Assembly (NCBI GenBank): GCA_027596075.1
Contig: JADGJC010000080.1
Location: 1 to 64,000 of the forward strand
DNA: 64,000 bases
Reading direction: 5' to 3'
Source: Rhizophlyctis rosea
Taxonomy: Eukaryota > Chytridiomycota > Chytridiomycetes > Rhizophlyctidales > Rhizophlyctidaceae
Below, one piece after another: positions 10,592-23,308 of the stretch. How positions within the stretch are numbered: position 1 is the first letter of the stretch; every line of letters begins with the position of its first letter. The translations under genes and the position numbers were made by a program. The notes below the pieces were generated by a model. It was not told the DNA's origin. It saw only the letters and a list, made by a program, of their open reading frames with translations, and ran no database searches.

Positions 10592-13500
10592 TCAAGATCT
10601 ACGGCCAGGTCGCTTCGGCTCATTGGCATCGATGGTCCGTTTCTTCATAGATTCTCTCTGCTTGAAGTGATCATAGAACTCAAGCTCCTTTTCTCGATCG
10701 TGCTGCGAGAGACGTATCAGTGATTCGTGCTCCCATTCGTTTTGATAGATGTCGGAAACACTGAGCTCCCACCTGCCGCTGGTTGCATATTAGCTCCAAC
10801 TGCTGCTCCAACACCACTTTCGCTTTGTCCACTGTCACCTCCTTCGCGGTCTTCACGCACTCCAAGTCTGGTGTAACTGGTCGGATACCTTCATACTCCA
10901 ATTCTGCGGATATCTCATCCCACACCTCTCCGATTTTGAAATCCAGATATTTTGCAATCTAATGCAGGAGGGAGTCAATAAGTTGGGTTTCATTTGCAAC
11001 TCAGCGGCGACAGATGCAAGCTCCCACCAGTGTAAGCTTTATTCTCTTGTGCAACGGTAATATTTGTTGATACTCGTCGAACCCAAGTTTGCAGAACATG
11101 GAATATATCTTAGCCTGTGGCGATGCAGTGGTGAGTACACTGCCGAAATACTTGATGGCATGTTGACTCACTCTGAGGTTTTCCGAGATCTCTGCAATGG
11201 TGGGGCTATTCTCGTCGGTCATGTTCGACGTCAGTTTTCGCTGCGATTCAGTCTCAGTATCCATTCAACCACTTGGAATGGGTACTGTTATCGGGAACAT
11301 ACTCTCCGTGTGTGAGTTCCATGCAAGGGCTCGTGCATATGTGTTTTACTGAGAGTTCCACCGTGCTCCGTATACACTGCAAAAGTAGTGCCTGGTCGGT
11401 ACGTGATTCTTTCGATCGGGAGATATTATGACATACCTCCGAGCTTACGCTCCTCCTCCTCCCATAACTCAATCAATAGGTGACCAATCCCTTCATGCTC
11501 ATCCTTATTTGTTCGCCATTCCATAAGATGTGGTCGGGCCTGCAGAGCATATGCTTTTCTTGAATACGGTTGCACGACTGTAACAAGATTTCCTGCTCTA
11601 CCTGAGGATTTTCTGCAAGATCGAGTAAGCATCCCAACGCATGCCGCTTGATCTGCATCGGGCTAGTTTCAAGCAGATCGAGTAAGGAGAAAACACCTGT
11701 GGCCAAAGAAATCTCAACTTCAAGGCGCTCATACAATTTCTGCAGGATGAGCGCCTCACCTCCCTGTGCGAAGAACCGTTCTTCACCACCCGGAGACCCA
11801 CAAACTGCTCCCCATATACACTCTACCGCCGCCAGTTGCACCAAGTTCTTCTCGTGCGGGTTGGCGGAATGGAACCTATTGCATTATCGCATCAGCCCTC
11901 GCCGCAGTCCGATTCACAAGGCCAGAATGCCGCTCACTTCAGAAATGGAATTGCTGCTTCCACTCCTCCACCTTCTTCAAATAGCTCCTTATTATGCTTG
12001 GCTTCTTGACATACGGAAGAGCAGACAAGCAATGTGATGCGCCATACATCGCTCGGTTGCGAGTCATCGCGAAGCAGATCTGATTGTTAATGAAGATATG
12101 TGAGCACATTGATTGTGCATAGCAAGAAAGGACTATACCTAGTAGTAATGAAAATACTGCTTCCTGTCCCAGAGCCTTTTTCTCCTCCAACCCGAGCTCG
12201 GAAATGTTAAACAACAGTCTTAGTATTGCAGGTACCAATCCAACAATCTCGCTGGTTAAGTTGCACCCATTCTGATCAGTGCCACGGTCTTTCGGAATGG
12301 CAGATTTGAGGAATGCAAGTATGTGGGCGTTTCCGTCCCCGCGAGTGAAGTGATCGGATATTCGAGGTGCGAGCTTTTCGAGGAAGTTGATGATCTGGTG
12401 GAGGCGGGAACGATCAATGTTTGGTCTTCCAGATTGGTTCCTATCAACTTTACCTGCACTTGAAGTCCCTTGATCTGTCGCAAGTTCCACTTATTGACTG
12501 CATTTTCGGGGCTGTCGAAGTCCAAGTACATGAACATGAATCTCAGAAGCCCACGCTAATAACATTCAAGGTAAGCATGAACATTGCTTGAATTTCTCAT
12601 CTGACCCAAAATTCACCTCCAAGAACATATCCAAATTATCCTCATTTCGGCATAAAACCTTGGTCAGGACCAGGCCCAACTGCTTGAACTCATACTCCTC
12701 CAAGTCTGCAGCCTGCAAGAATTGTTCTTACAACTTGCGCATTTGACCAATACCTAGATGTAGCCTACCGTAAACACATGCCTCCCATCAAGACTTTCCG
12801 CGCCAAAATCCGCTTGAGTATATACATCCCACAATTCTTCCAGAAACCCGGTTGCGGCAAAGAGTCGTAAGCTTTTGGGTTCATGTACACCGATACTGAT
12901 GCATACTATGAGGAGTTCGTTTCGGAGTTGGCGTTCAATTTGTCGATGAGAGTTGACGCTTAGGCGATGGAAGATGGAGCGGAGGCGGGATAAGGATTCC
13001 TGCAATTTACTAGTGTCAGATGGAGCCAGGAAAAGTCTTCAACTTGTATAAGATGATACCTCACTACTCAGGATTGACGACGCATTTGATTGCTCTTCTC
13101 TTTCCAAGCAATTCCACATGATTTCGATCACAATGGAAATGAAGGCATCATCTTCTACTTCTGCCAAGATATGCCCCAAACTCTCCAATGTGCCCTCTGT
13201 TTTTGATATCAGCAATGATGAACGGAACCGTGTTGATTCCATGATGGTAACGAACCTTCCACCATCTGCCGGCAAGCAATCGGCGATGCAGACAGTCTCC
13301 GAAGAACTCTGAGAATGGTCAACCTCGTGAAGTCCGACTGCACTACCTCCAAAACCGTCGTGAAGTTTTGAATGATGTTGCTAAAGATGGGCCGTTTCAG
13401 CTCCTTGGCTCATAGACGGTTCGACCTCAGATGAAACTACTAACGTTTTCTCCATGATGGCGAGCAACTCAGCATCCGCTTTCTCCAAGGTCAAAGCTGG

Positions 13501-14348
13501 GCTGTCCATCTCTAAAGCTTCCAGTTTTCCCTCCCTCAACTGAGACGTGACTATTCGGTGCTCAGCTTGGAGATGAGCCAGCTTAGGTCCGCCGCATAAG
13601 TGAAATACTGCCTGGACAAGGGCATTCATCACATGAGATTTTACATCCTGGACTAACAGTACTAACAGTCCACAAGTCATCTTACCTCTGATACGTGTTG
13701 AATGACATCCATGTCGCCTGCTTTCACAAGATCTCCAAGAGAGTTTGCGTACCGGAGGAGGTCCTGCTGCAACTCTGGTACGGACTTGTCATCCTTCACA
13801 TCAATAAAGGGATCTCTGCTCGAGAGTTCAGTATTTCTTGGAAAAGTATCAAGGTCAACATGATCCAACTGACCGACATATGATAAGGTATCTACATAAT
13901 ACAGGTATGATAATGGTTCCGCCATTGAGGATCTTCTCCTGAACTAAATTCAACAATGTTGCCACATGTCCAAGATCTTTGAGCGGCTGTGCTTCAGGTA
14001 TGTGATGAATTTTCGCGAGCATTTCAAAGGAAAGGGTTCCCGTACAATGCCATCTTTGTGAACTTTCTCCAACCGATCTAAGATTGCGGCATGACGCTCG
14101 AACATGAAGCCTGTGTATTTGCCACGGAACACCTCGAAGATCTTCTCCCATTCCACCCGTTTGTGCACTCCTCGTTGATTGAAACTCGGCATGACCTGAT
14201 GAATCCGGCGCTCCCATGACCCTGGATGTCGGTCATGGTATACCACGCTAGTGTCATGATGTGTGTACTGAAAAACCAAATACTGTCAGTTACATCGCCG
14301 GTGTTTATATAGGTTTGCACGGCTCACCAACTCTTGTGCTGCCGGCAT
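10592..14348 (-). CDS. CFAP69: Cilia- and flagella-associated protein 69 (CFAP69)
   Basis: Armadillo-like helical-repeat protein of motile cilia/flagella. Minus-strand exons give a protein collinear with animal CFAP69: near the N-terminus HKDGI joins PLKDLGHVATLLNLVQEKI across a 59-base intron (a frame change near 14040 is explained by this intron). In the middle are VECIWGAVCGS and GVFSLLDLLETSP followed by HALGCLLDLAENP. Near the C-terminus are AKIYSMFCKLGF and VWDEISAELEYEGIRPVTPD, and the tail is basic (FYDHFKQRESMKKRTIDANE). The start MPAAQEL at 14348 is a short first exon joined through a GTGAGC donor to YTHHDTSVVYHDRHPGSWER. Its presence argues for a zoospore-forming fungus, since non-flagellated fungi lack it. 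It is head-to-head with a coiled-coil gene 230 bases away. Confidence 0.88.
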
Positions 14349-14578
14349 CAGATGTGTAATTTTCACTCAGTGTATGGAAGGATCTGATTCAAACTAAGCG
14401 CAAGATGAGAGAAAAGGTTGATGCAGAAGGTCCGGCACCAATTAACAGCAGGCCACTCCACTGCATGGGGACAGACGATTACGACCAATCGAGACAAGAC
14501 CCTGAATCGTGGCGCAGCGGACGTGTTGGGACGTGTTTTCTCTCCTGAGCAGCCTTGCCACCTCCTCACACAATCGAA

Positions 14579-17179
14579 ATGCCGAACACCAACGAAACAA
14601 AACTTCTCGCTACTTCTAAAGACGGAACGCCAAGCCGCAAGTCGTCGCGAGTGGATCTCAGTCGGGCGGGAAGCACCAACTTTGGGAGTCTCACGAAGCT
14701 AAAGACGGAAAGTCGTCGCTCATCCCGTCCAGGATCGGGGGCGTCTGGTGGACTAGCCAAAGTAAGAGCAAATGAGCGAGTATCTTATTGCTGATTTGTT
14801 CTTACCAAAATGAAGGCATTAGCAGAGGTGGCAAATGAGAATACTTATTATTATAATGGCCACATACTGGGAGACAAAGGCAACCAGACCGATCACGATG
14901 AGTGGGCTTCGTTCGATGAAACGGCGCAGATGTGTTCAGCAATGAGGAAGGTGGGGTTTGCTTCCGGGATATGTGTATCTTTTGAAAACCCCACACTCAA
15001 ACGTACGCAGGATCTGGAGCTGACACGCTTGATGTTGCAAGTCAACGAACATGCAGCATTACAAAAAGCCGGGTCCGAGATCTACCAACTGATAATGGAA
15101 AGAATTGCCGATCTTGAGCAGGAACATAAGCAACAAATCCGATTCATCAGAAGAGAATGCCAGCAGCAGTTGCGACAAGCTGCGGAAGCCATTAAGGAAG
15201 AGCATAAGGTACGCAAAGTTGGATCTGCATCGTTTGAGCCACCTCATCATCTCTCCTTTAGCAATATAATGCCTACATGATTGTACAAGTAGATGAAAAT
15301 AGAGAGAAAGAGTTGCAGCATGCAGAGGAAAGAGTTGAGAGGGCAGAAACACAGCTCGAAAACAGGGAAAAGGAGGTGCAGAAGTTGAAGTTCAATGCAG
15401 CTCGATTGTACATGCTCCTGAAGAAGCACAACCTCCTGACAGGCGATGAGGTAACACAGCATGAGATTCAATTGTTTGCGTAATTTTCTCAATGGTTGGA
15501 AAGAACCTCTCAACAGAAGAAGAGCGTGCGAAAACAGCAGACATCATCGACCAGTACCAAGCCATGCTCGATCATCATGACAACACTATTCTGTGGTTGA
15601 GAGGCCGGATAGGTCAGCTGGAAGAACTAACAGACGCCCGCCAACAAGGAACAACCCGTCCTACAACTACAGCAACCATAGTCCAAAGCTCCAGAGCATC
15701 TCTTGCAACACTAGGTGTGCCCCGACCATCCGCTCACGGAAGTAATGTCACAATAGGCCACCGGCGCAGCATTGCTGGTGCACTCCTAGGCACCACAGGC
15801 ACCTTACCCAACGAGGCGGACGACAAAATCTGGGGAGTATCTCTCGAAGAAGAAACCGAAGATGAAGAAGAGGAATCCAAGGAAGAAGAGATTGACGAAG
15901 ACCTTGTCAAAGCCAATGCCCTTGAACAAAGCTTCGAAGCCCAGATATCGGAACTGACCCTCGCGCAAACTAAGGAGCTTGACTCACTACAAGCCGAACG
16001 AGATCGTCTAGCCAAGGAATGGGAAATCAAACTCACCAGTCTGCTGCGGCTGCATGATGAGGATATCATGCAGAAGGTGGCGCGGAGACAGGAGAGGCTG
16101 TTGAAGTTGGCGGTACAGACTTATAGGCCTAGACGAGGGAAGGAGGTTGGTCTGCAGGCATATACCGGTGGGATTACGCTGGAAATGATACGACAGGAGG
16201 AGCAGAGAATCAGGGATGAGAAGTTGAGGCTGGAGCAGGTGGAGAGGGATAGACTGATGCGGTTGCAGGAGCTGGAGGATGAGCAGAACGGTGATATGAA
16301 TGCGTTCCGTGTTCAGGGACGGTCGATGCGGTTTTCACATGGTGTGAGTGGCCAATGTATAGGCTGAGTAGGACCTACAGAGACTGAAATTGACTCATTA
16401 GGGAGACATGAGCAGAGCAGGTTCCATATATCCAGGCGACCTACCAGCGTCCCGAACGTCCATCGCCGAAACCGCAGCACAGTCAATGAACCGGCTGGCA
16501 GAATCCAGTCCCAGATCTTCAGGCTCCTTCCCCGCATCCAATACAACCCTGCGAGAAAGCAGAACAGGAAGCGCCGGCAACACATTCAAATCACTGGGAC
16601 CCCGACTATCTTCCTCTCTCATGGCAACACAATCCACCACGCCATACCGATCCAAGGGCGTCATTCCAGGTACTCGACCACCGTCTTCTGGACGCTTGCG
16701 AAGGGGGAGCACTATATCAAGGCCATCTACACCCTCCGATGTGGATTCCGAACCGCCCATGTTACTGGAGGTGTTGACAGCACAGGAAAAAACGGGCAAC
16801 GGGAACGGGACACCAGGTTTACCATCCGCCCCCACCCTCCGCCTCGACAGGCGCGCGTCAACACGACCCCCAGCGGCTACTCACATCTTCTCAGAAGAAG
16901 ACCTTCTGCATTCTCAGAGCGCAGATACTTTAAATGTTGGGCCAGGAAGACCAGTAGCGCTTTGGCAGACGGTTAGCATTTTCTTCATGGAAAGTTTGGC
17001 TGATTGCTGGGAGGTCTGGATCTCACATTTCATGGTAATTGCAGGCAACAACACCTTCAGATAGTGGCAATTCTCTAGCCCCAGCAAATAGTGCTCGGCA
17101 TTCACGCAGAGCTTCTGCCATACCGCCAACCCGTAGATCTGTGGGCACGCCCCTTGCGGACCCTCATGTGAAGGAGTAG
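14579..17179 (+). CDS. Coiled-coil protein, possibly C10orf67/DUF4709-like
   Basis: Multi-exon protein of unknown function. The first exon is Ser/Arg-rich (MPNTNETKLLATSKDGTPSR). Exon 2 has a conserved-looking helical block (EIYQLIMERIADLEQEHKQQ then RRECQQQLRQAAEAIKEEH) continuing into YNAYMIVQVDENREKELQHA, then long heptad-like coiled coils. An acidic stretch (EEETEDEEEESKEEEIDED) precedes another helical segment rich in Glu/Arg (IRQEEQRIRDEKLRLEQVER). The C-terminal third is Ser/Pro/Thr-rich and probably disordered, ending ADPHVKE. The order of the first helical block resembles the DUF4709/C10orf67 family, expressed in ciliated cells of animals, but I rate that assignment as tentative. Its divergent arrangement with CFAP69 fits a flagellar role. 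Introns were placed at GTAAGA, GTACGC and GTAACA donors. Confidence 0.72.
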
Positions 17180-17410
17180 CAATACAAAGGCGCAGCAGAT
17201 ATGTAGAACATTTGCTAGGTAGCGCTTCGATCTTTTCCATCCAGCATTATGTAGTCTGTAGCAACGGGAGTATTGATTCTTTCCACATACGCGACGAAAA
17301 TCAATTCATCTCACAATCTTCAAATTGACATTTTGATTATCCTTTTTGATTAGACAAGCTATACAGTCATCAACCCAACAATCAGACACTTGATAGAAAA
17401 CGAAAATTCT

Positions 17411-18621
17411 TCAAGTATTCTCCCACTCGGGCTTCCAATCGTGAATATCGAACATTTCCCATTGGGGTTTCCAATCGTGAATGTCGAACTCCTTCTGCTG
17501 CTGAAAATGTTTCTTTTGTGTGCAATAAAACGGAACTCAAGGATGAAAAGTTTGAAATGAGGGGTGTTAGCTGGTATACCTATACCTTTTGTTTCTTTGC
17601 TGCGGCTGGAGCCTAATTGGATGGATGGAATTAGTATGATGGGAACAGTCCGACGATGCATAGATCAGTCGTGCATACCGAGACCTGAGATGTAGCAGCA
17701 CTGAGACCGAACCGTTCCGCCCGTTTCCTTTTCCTTTCTTCTTCCTCGGATGCCGCGATTACTGTAAGAATGACTATGGTCAAAAACAGGCGCATTGTCG
17801 ATATTGTCAGGTATTTAAGGATCCTCACCCTTCTCCAATTTGGGGTCCTTGATACCGAAGCGCTCTTGACGCTTCTTGAGCAGCTCGGCGTCAATCTGTA
17901 GATCTCATTAGCACTCTCTTCCCATGCTCAGTGTTGCTTTGATGTTACTTACTCCAACATATGCTGAAGGCGAGGTAGGCGATGCCACAGCGGGTGCCGT
18001 CTTAGCACCAGCAACACCCGGAGTAGCACCAGTCGTTTTGGTATCGACAGTGCCAGGCGCACCAGCAGCAGCGAAGCGAGCCTCCCGAGCCTTTCGCCTT
18101 TCCACCTCGCTCATGACAGGTGCCGTGGCGGCCGGGGCCGTGGGAAGACCAAAGCGAGCGAGTCTGGCACGGCGCCTTTCTTCTTCTGTTTGGGCTGTTG
18201 CGGTGGTTGCAGTTGCTGCAGGGGTGGTGGATGCGGTGTTTGTCGTGGGAGGTTGAGCGGTTGGTGCCTTTGCGGCGGTGGGGGAGGGTGTTCCGTTGGT
18301 TGATGTTGCTGAAGCTAGAGTAGCAAGGATTTTGCGAGCGGTTAATCATATAATTTGAAAATCACAATAATTATGCAACAAACTCGACATACTTGTTTGA
18401 GCTGGGGTAGCAGTTTCCTTCTTCGAGTTTGCTTCCAAGTGCGCTACGAGACGCGCCAAAAGTTCGTCCTTCTTCCCGTTAGCGCTGAGACTCAACGCGG
18501 ACAGCTCTATTGAACACGGCACTTGATGAGACAGCCGGAGCTCTTCTGACTATACATACACGCACTTCGCACCTTTTTTGAGTTCGGGGACCTTCAGAGT
18601 CTTTGCCTTGGCTACGTCCAT
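17411..18621 (-). CDS. THO1: Tho1/SARNP (CIP29) SAP-domain mRNP export factor
   Basis: Nuclear RNA/DNA-binding protein of the TREX mRNA export pathway; partner of the helicase Sub2/UAP56 (DDX39B). The N-terminus MDVAKAKTLKVPELKKG and the next exon ELSALSLSANGKKDELLARL form a SAP domain. After an Ala/Thr/Pro linker come four copies of an Arg-rich motif: RRRARLARFGLP, RRKAREARFAAAG, LLKKRQERFGIKD and RKRAERFGLSA. In this family such RFG-type repeats are the helicase-binding elements. The last exon, reached from APAAAKKQK across an intron, encodes a tandem 12-residue repeat, FDIHDWKPQWEM then FDIHDWKPEWEN, before the stop. That tail is not a feature I know from Tho1/SARNP. Its exon join uses a weak GTATAG donor and should be confirmed. 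Confidence 0.85.
17417..17488 (-). repeat. 36-bp tandem coding repeat (FDIHDWKPxWE)
   Basis: Two adjacent 36-base units (17453-17488 and 17417-17452) in the last exon of the Tho1-like gene encode FDIHDWKPQWEM and FDIHDWKPEWEN. Differences between the units are mostly at third codon positions (GAC/GAT, AAA/AAG, CCC/CCG), plus Gln/Glu and Met/Asn changes, which indicates selection on the peptide after duplication. Confidence 0.8.
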
Positions 18622-19359
18622 TACGATTTTGTCCAACAGAGTGCGGGTGAACAGGCAGAACACGTGTAAATTTACAGGAATGATCTTTTTGGCGAAGGTG
18701 TTTTGCACTGTGACAGGAGTAAGTAAAGAAATATTGTATCCTTTCTAAGCTAGTAGTTCTCGAAGCAAGAACTGATCAGCACCAATCTGCAAGATGGTGA
18801 ACAACTTCGACACCCCGTGGGAAGAATGCGAAGTACAAAGGATTTGCGAGGCCCGCCAAAATAGCCACCATATGCTTTTAGCTGCGTTAGCCGCGCGCAG
18901 CAAGGGTCTTGTTGGCGATCCCCCTCGACACACGAAAATTGCATTCCCAAACTAAGCAACCTGAACAACACGCATTATCACTTTGTCCAGCATGGAACCA
19001 TGAGGGCTTGTCTGTTTCCGGAAACTTTGCTTATATGCCTGGCAAGACCTACTCAGCACTACCACTTCATGAGCCGGTTTGTACAACTGCGTTGCCAACG
19101 ACAACCAGCAAATCACCTCTGCACCACAGTCACGCCCAACTTCAATGCCATCGGAACAGCGGATTGAAACACAGTCCGAACGAAATAATAGTTATGTACA
19201 GAAAAGCACAACACAACCACCATCACTAAAACACTGAAACTAAGTACACAAAAGCGAGACTGGTGCTCTGTACTTATTGTCAGTTATCAAGGTAGCAGTA
19301 ATAACATAAAAAAAACAGAAACGTACCGAGGGAAGCAAATCAACGTTTGTTTGCTGATT
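18622..19359. other. Intergenic region between Tho1 and BRD7/9 genes
   Basis: Lies upstream of the minus-strand Tho1-like gene and downstream of the minus-strand bromodomain gene. An open frame at 18909-19229 on the plus strand has no domain and ordinary intergenic composition. No repeat or RNA was seen. Confidence 0.5.
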
Positions 19360-22248
19360 TCATTTGCTTGGTTGGGTGTGGACATTCAAGGCGGCCGGGT
19401 TGACCGTTACGTTACCGGTCCCCAGCGTCGAGATCGTCGAACGCGCAACGGGTGTCGGTGTCGTGCCAGCAAACGGAGATGGAGCTGCCGCTCCGACAGT
19501 AGGTATCTTGACAGGTGTGGCAACAGGAAGAGGGGTAGCAGGCGTGAAAGGCGATGACACAGCCGCCGACACGGGCACCGTCGCGACAAACGATCGTCCA
19601 CTCAAGCTTTGCGACCCAGGATTAGGAAGCTGAACAGTATTGATCGTAACCGGTGTCGCCGACGGAATAGCACCACTACCCCCCAGATTCGGCTTCTGTC
19701 CCCACTGCTGAATAGTATCAACAGACGGCAACCCCTTCGCCCCCTCAAACTCCGCCGGCGGCGCAACCTTAACCAACTCCAGCAACCGTCTCCGAACCCT
19801 CTCCGCCTTCTCACTCTCCTCCTTCCCCATCTGCTCCTGACCAGCTTTCACCCGCTCGGCCTTCAATTTCTCTACTGCCATCAAGTCTTGGACGTTGCCC
19901 AATAGGAGGCGCAAGGGGGTCGCTGTGGTAAGTTCGCGCGAAAGGTCGGGATCTTGGATGAACGCCGCCGGTTTGAGGATCGGGTTGATGTCTATGCCCT
20001 CTCGCCGGTAGACTTCCAGCTCCGCCTCTTTAACCGTGCGTTCGGGTTCGGTTTTGAGGTCGTGGATCATTGCCGCCACGTCCAGCGTCCCCATTTCAGT
20101 TTCGACCTTCGTTTTAGCGGTTGCGCTTATTCCTTCCCCAGCCGAACCCGACTCGGCGACGACGACTTGCACGGCATTGGATATGCCATAAGCGCCTCGG
20201 GTTGCGGTTTGCAATATGCTATCTACTTCCCCCCTCAATCTTGGACCAATAGAGTCCGCAAAACGGACGAGGCTTTTCGCATAGGCTTCTCCGGTAGTGT
20301 CAACATATGTGAAGTACAGGAGATCTTCAGTAGTTGCTGGAGGAACTGCGGTGTCACGGAGATGATATGGTCCATACTCCTTGAAATCATCTGGAAACAT
20401 TCGTGTTATGACCGACCCACAAAACAACAACATAATGTGCACTTGCACTCACGTGGAATGTCGGACGCACGCACAGGCTGCATTGATTTTCCACACAACG
20501 AAGAAAAGCGATTGATGTGTCGTTCAAAGGGCGAGTTGCTAGGAAGTATGGACCATGGGTTCTGCTCCGCCGCTGAATCTATGATTCAATGTCCATCATT
20601 ACATGCAAATCAACACAATATTCACTCAAACCGACCTCTAGGCATGCTGCCATCCGGCAAGAACTTCCGACTCAACGCCATTTCCAGATAATCCATATGT
20701 TTCACACGTTTGAATGGCTTTTTGACATCGGCACCTACAACGCATGAAATGTTGGCGAATGGATCTACGCCTGACCATGTCAAACAAACCCACCATCTGC
20801 TTCAGCTGCTGGTTTTACTGTGGTGGCCTTTGATTGTGCTGCCGCTTGCTGAATCTGATTCCGCGCCGTGATCTTGCTACGTCTCGCCCCAGGCAACGTT
20901 TCGACAACATCAATTTCCTCATCCTCTTCGACTTCAGACATGCTGCCGACATTATGTGACTCTCGAAGAATCATTTTTGTTCCATAATCGCCCAGTTTAT
21001 CTGCCTCTCTGTGGTACACGGTTCCCGGAAGATTGTATGTTTTTGCATTGCTGATGACCAGGTCGAAGTCTCGCTGAGAGGTGCATGAGTGACACGATTG
21101 TGGAAAACTGGGGCTTCCGCTTGCCCACCTTGAAATCTTCACAAGAATTGTACAGCCGTTTCTCAACCTTTTCGCCCATTGTGCCTAAATATCTCGATTA
21201 AGTCGACGATGTCAGACTCAATATTCCTCATGCGCTTACCAAAATCCATCGGATGAGTGATGACCGATGAGTAATCAGTAACAACAGACGTATCCACTGG
21301 TTCAAGAAAGAATCCATAATGATCCTTCCTATGGAAAAGGTGAATTTCGAACCGGAAGTAGTTTACACTGATTCAAAAAACGTACTGCTTCAGCGCCGCC
21401 ACCATCTTCTGCAAAATCGTTTGCAGGCTCTTCTTCTTTGGCCGCCATACTCTAGCATTTCCATCCACTCCACTCTTCCGTCGACGACTGAAGCCCTTGC
21501 CACGACCCCTTCTACTCCGTCCCCCTCTTGTCGATGAGTCTGCTTCAGATGTCTGATCGGGCAAGAGATTCGAAGTTCCGGAAGATGGGGAGACCAGCTC
21601 GGTAAATTCAGATACGTTTGCCGATGTTGGTGTCGCTTGGTCACCATTACTACTGAAATCTCCTTCCGTTGGGGCAACATGTCGTCGTTTGGGGGAAGGT
21701 TGATTGCTCTCCCATTCGGCGGGTATGTGCCGCTTCGTCGAATTGCCATCTCCTACATTGGATCTACTGTAATGCGGGGTATCATCCTCCACTACCATAT
21801 CATCATCATCCACGTCGACGAAATCATCATGCTGTGGGGTCGGTGGGTCTGCGGGACTGAATGAACCAGAAGCACTTCCTGCACCATTTACTTGAGCGAC
21901 GGCTGGAGTTGTTGGAGACCCGACACTGCTGCGCTTCAGGACTATCTTCAAGCTTTTGCCTCCGGTTGTGGGTCGATTGGTAGGGGACGGTGCAGGCTCA
22001 AAGCAGGTTGACTTTGACGTTGCGAGTGAGGGACGTCTTTTGAGCGTGATTCCGTTGACTTCCTTCACTCGTGACCCTGAAGTTGCACTATGGGGCGTGG
22101 ACTTTCCATCGCGCCCAGACGACCCGCTTCGAGGCCTTTTGGCAGATACCGCCGTTGGCGATGGTGATTGTCCCTCGATTCGTGCTGCTGAGTCACCCGA
22201 AAACTTTAACGATATTTTCAAACTTGGACGCTTCTCTACCAGTTTCAA
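19360..22248 (-). CDS. BRD7/BRD9-family bromodomain protein, SWI/SNF-type
   Basis: Acetyl-lysine reader related to animal BRD7/BRD9, subunits of SWI/SNF-class remodellers. The first large exon encodes a Ser/Thr/Pro-rich, basic N-terminal region with an acidic run (DDFVDVDDDDMVVEDD), then a basic stretch leading into LQTILQKMVAALKQY, helix Z of the bromodomain. The rest of the domain is on small exons: GFFLEPVDTSVV, ITHPMDFG joined to TMGEKVEKRLYNSCEDF, and DFDLVISNAKTYNLPGTVYH, which retains the acetyl-lysine-binding Asn after Tyr. Downstream, YGPYHLRDTAVPP and LLYFTYVDTTGEAYAKSLVR match the DUF3512 region specific to BRD7/9. The C-terminus is Pro/Thr/Ala-rich. The 5' end is uncertain: the frame opens at a TTG (22248) without an in-frame ATG before a stop, so a short upstream exon near 22340-22432 is likely. 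Confidence 0.82.
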
Positions 22249-23308
22249 AGTGGAGGGCGTGAAAAGGCCAACGTGGTGGTAGGGCGAGTGTTAGAAAAGA
22301 GGAAGCAAAGGTGTGAGAAAGTGGACCCGTTGTGAAGCTCCATGCTCGTACGCCCAGTTGCTCCAACTGCAAAATGAGCAGGCAATCAAACCAGCTCAAT
22401 GGCACCAGAGAGGAAGATGTATTGGCACCCACCCTTTGACATTCCGCTAGGTAAGTAAGCCTAGACTGTCCTTTGAGTCCTCTCTCACACTTGTGCAGGT
22501 TTCGAGGCGGAGTGTGCTTGCTTTCCCCAACAGTGTCCGTGTGGCTGTCTGTGAGGTTGCTGGTGGGTGGTGGGAAATTGGGTTGGTTGCATCGGAAGTT
22601 GGGTCATCCACCAAAGCCAGGCCTGGCCTAAATGGAGTTGCGGCAATCAGCATTCTGATCACTGATGAGGGCTTGAGATTGCCTGTGGCTTCAGCGAGTT
22701 GCAATGACGTAAGCAAATGTGTCTCAGCCACAGGAGCCTCTCCAAAATTGGGGGCCAGATCGAAATGCAAGACAGGCCTGGCAGCTCAGGTTGCAGGCTG
22801 ATGCCCCACAAGCCGCCTGGGTAAGCGTCCAGAAATTACAAGCCCCTCTTCACGTAATGCAATGTCACACTCACCTGTGTGGGTGTGTCTGGACGAGACA
22901 TAAAAGGACGCTAAAGTTGAGACGGGGTTTCCAAACCAACTTTCCCACGCTTCGCTCATCTACAAAAACCATCTGTTTGTAAATAAGCAAAATACTCAAG
23001 TTTTCCTAGTATCTCAGCAGGGGAAGGTGGTTCTGGCAGCGCTGTGGGGAACAGCGAAGTGAAAGAGAATTACAACTCGAACTCGACGCAAAACGCAACC
23101 AAATTCAGGGCTTCAATCTTCACAGGTCAAAGCAGCCAGGAGTGTTTGCTCAAAAGTGTATCCAAAGAAGGGACCCAGAAGGGACTTTCGTTGAGACAAC
23201 GCGGGTTGTCGTCCTGTGCTACAGTGTGCTGTACAACCGGCCTTTACAAAAAAACCCGAGGACGTGAAATTTCGTGAAAGTCCATCCTATACCCCTTTCG
23301 AAAAAAGA
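22249..23308. other. Divergent intergenic region, BRD7/9 and PNUTS-like genes
   Basis: About 1 kb between two divergent genes. It may include the missing first exon of the bromodomain gene on the minus strand. Overlapping open frames occur on both strands at 22440-22800 but show no protein signature. The right part is the promoter and 5' leader of the PNUTS-like gene. Confidence 0.5.

Noticed and set aside
13985..14050. Apparent frameshift in CFAP69 between DRLEKVHKDGI and PLKDLGHVATL
   Set aside because: A 59-base GT-AG intron (GTACGG to GCACAG) joins the two frames exactly where the protein matches animal CFAP69, so it is an intron and not a mutation.
22440..22800. Open frames on both strands in the BRD7/9-PNUTS intergenic region
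   Set aside because: They mirror each other across the same bases, have no domain, and look like chance frames in GC-rich DNA.
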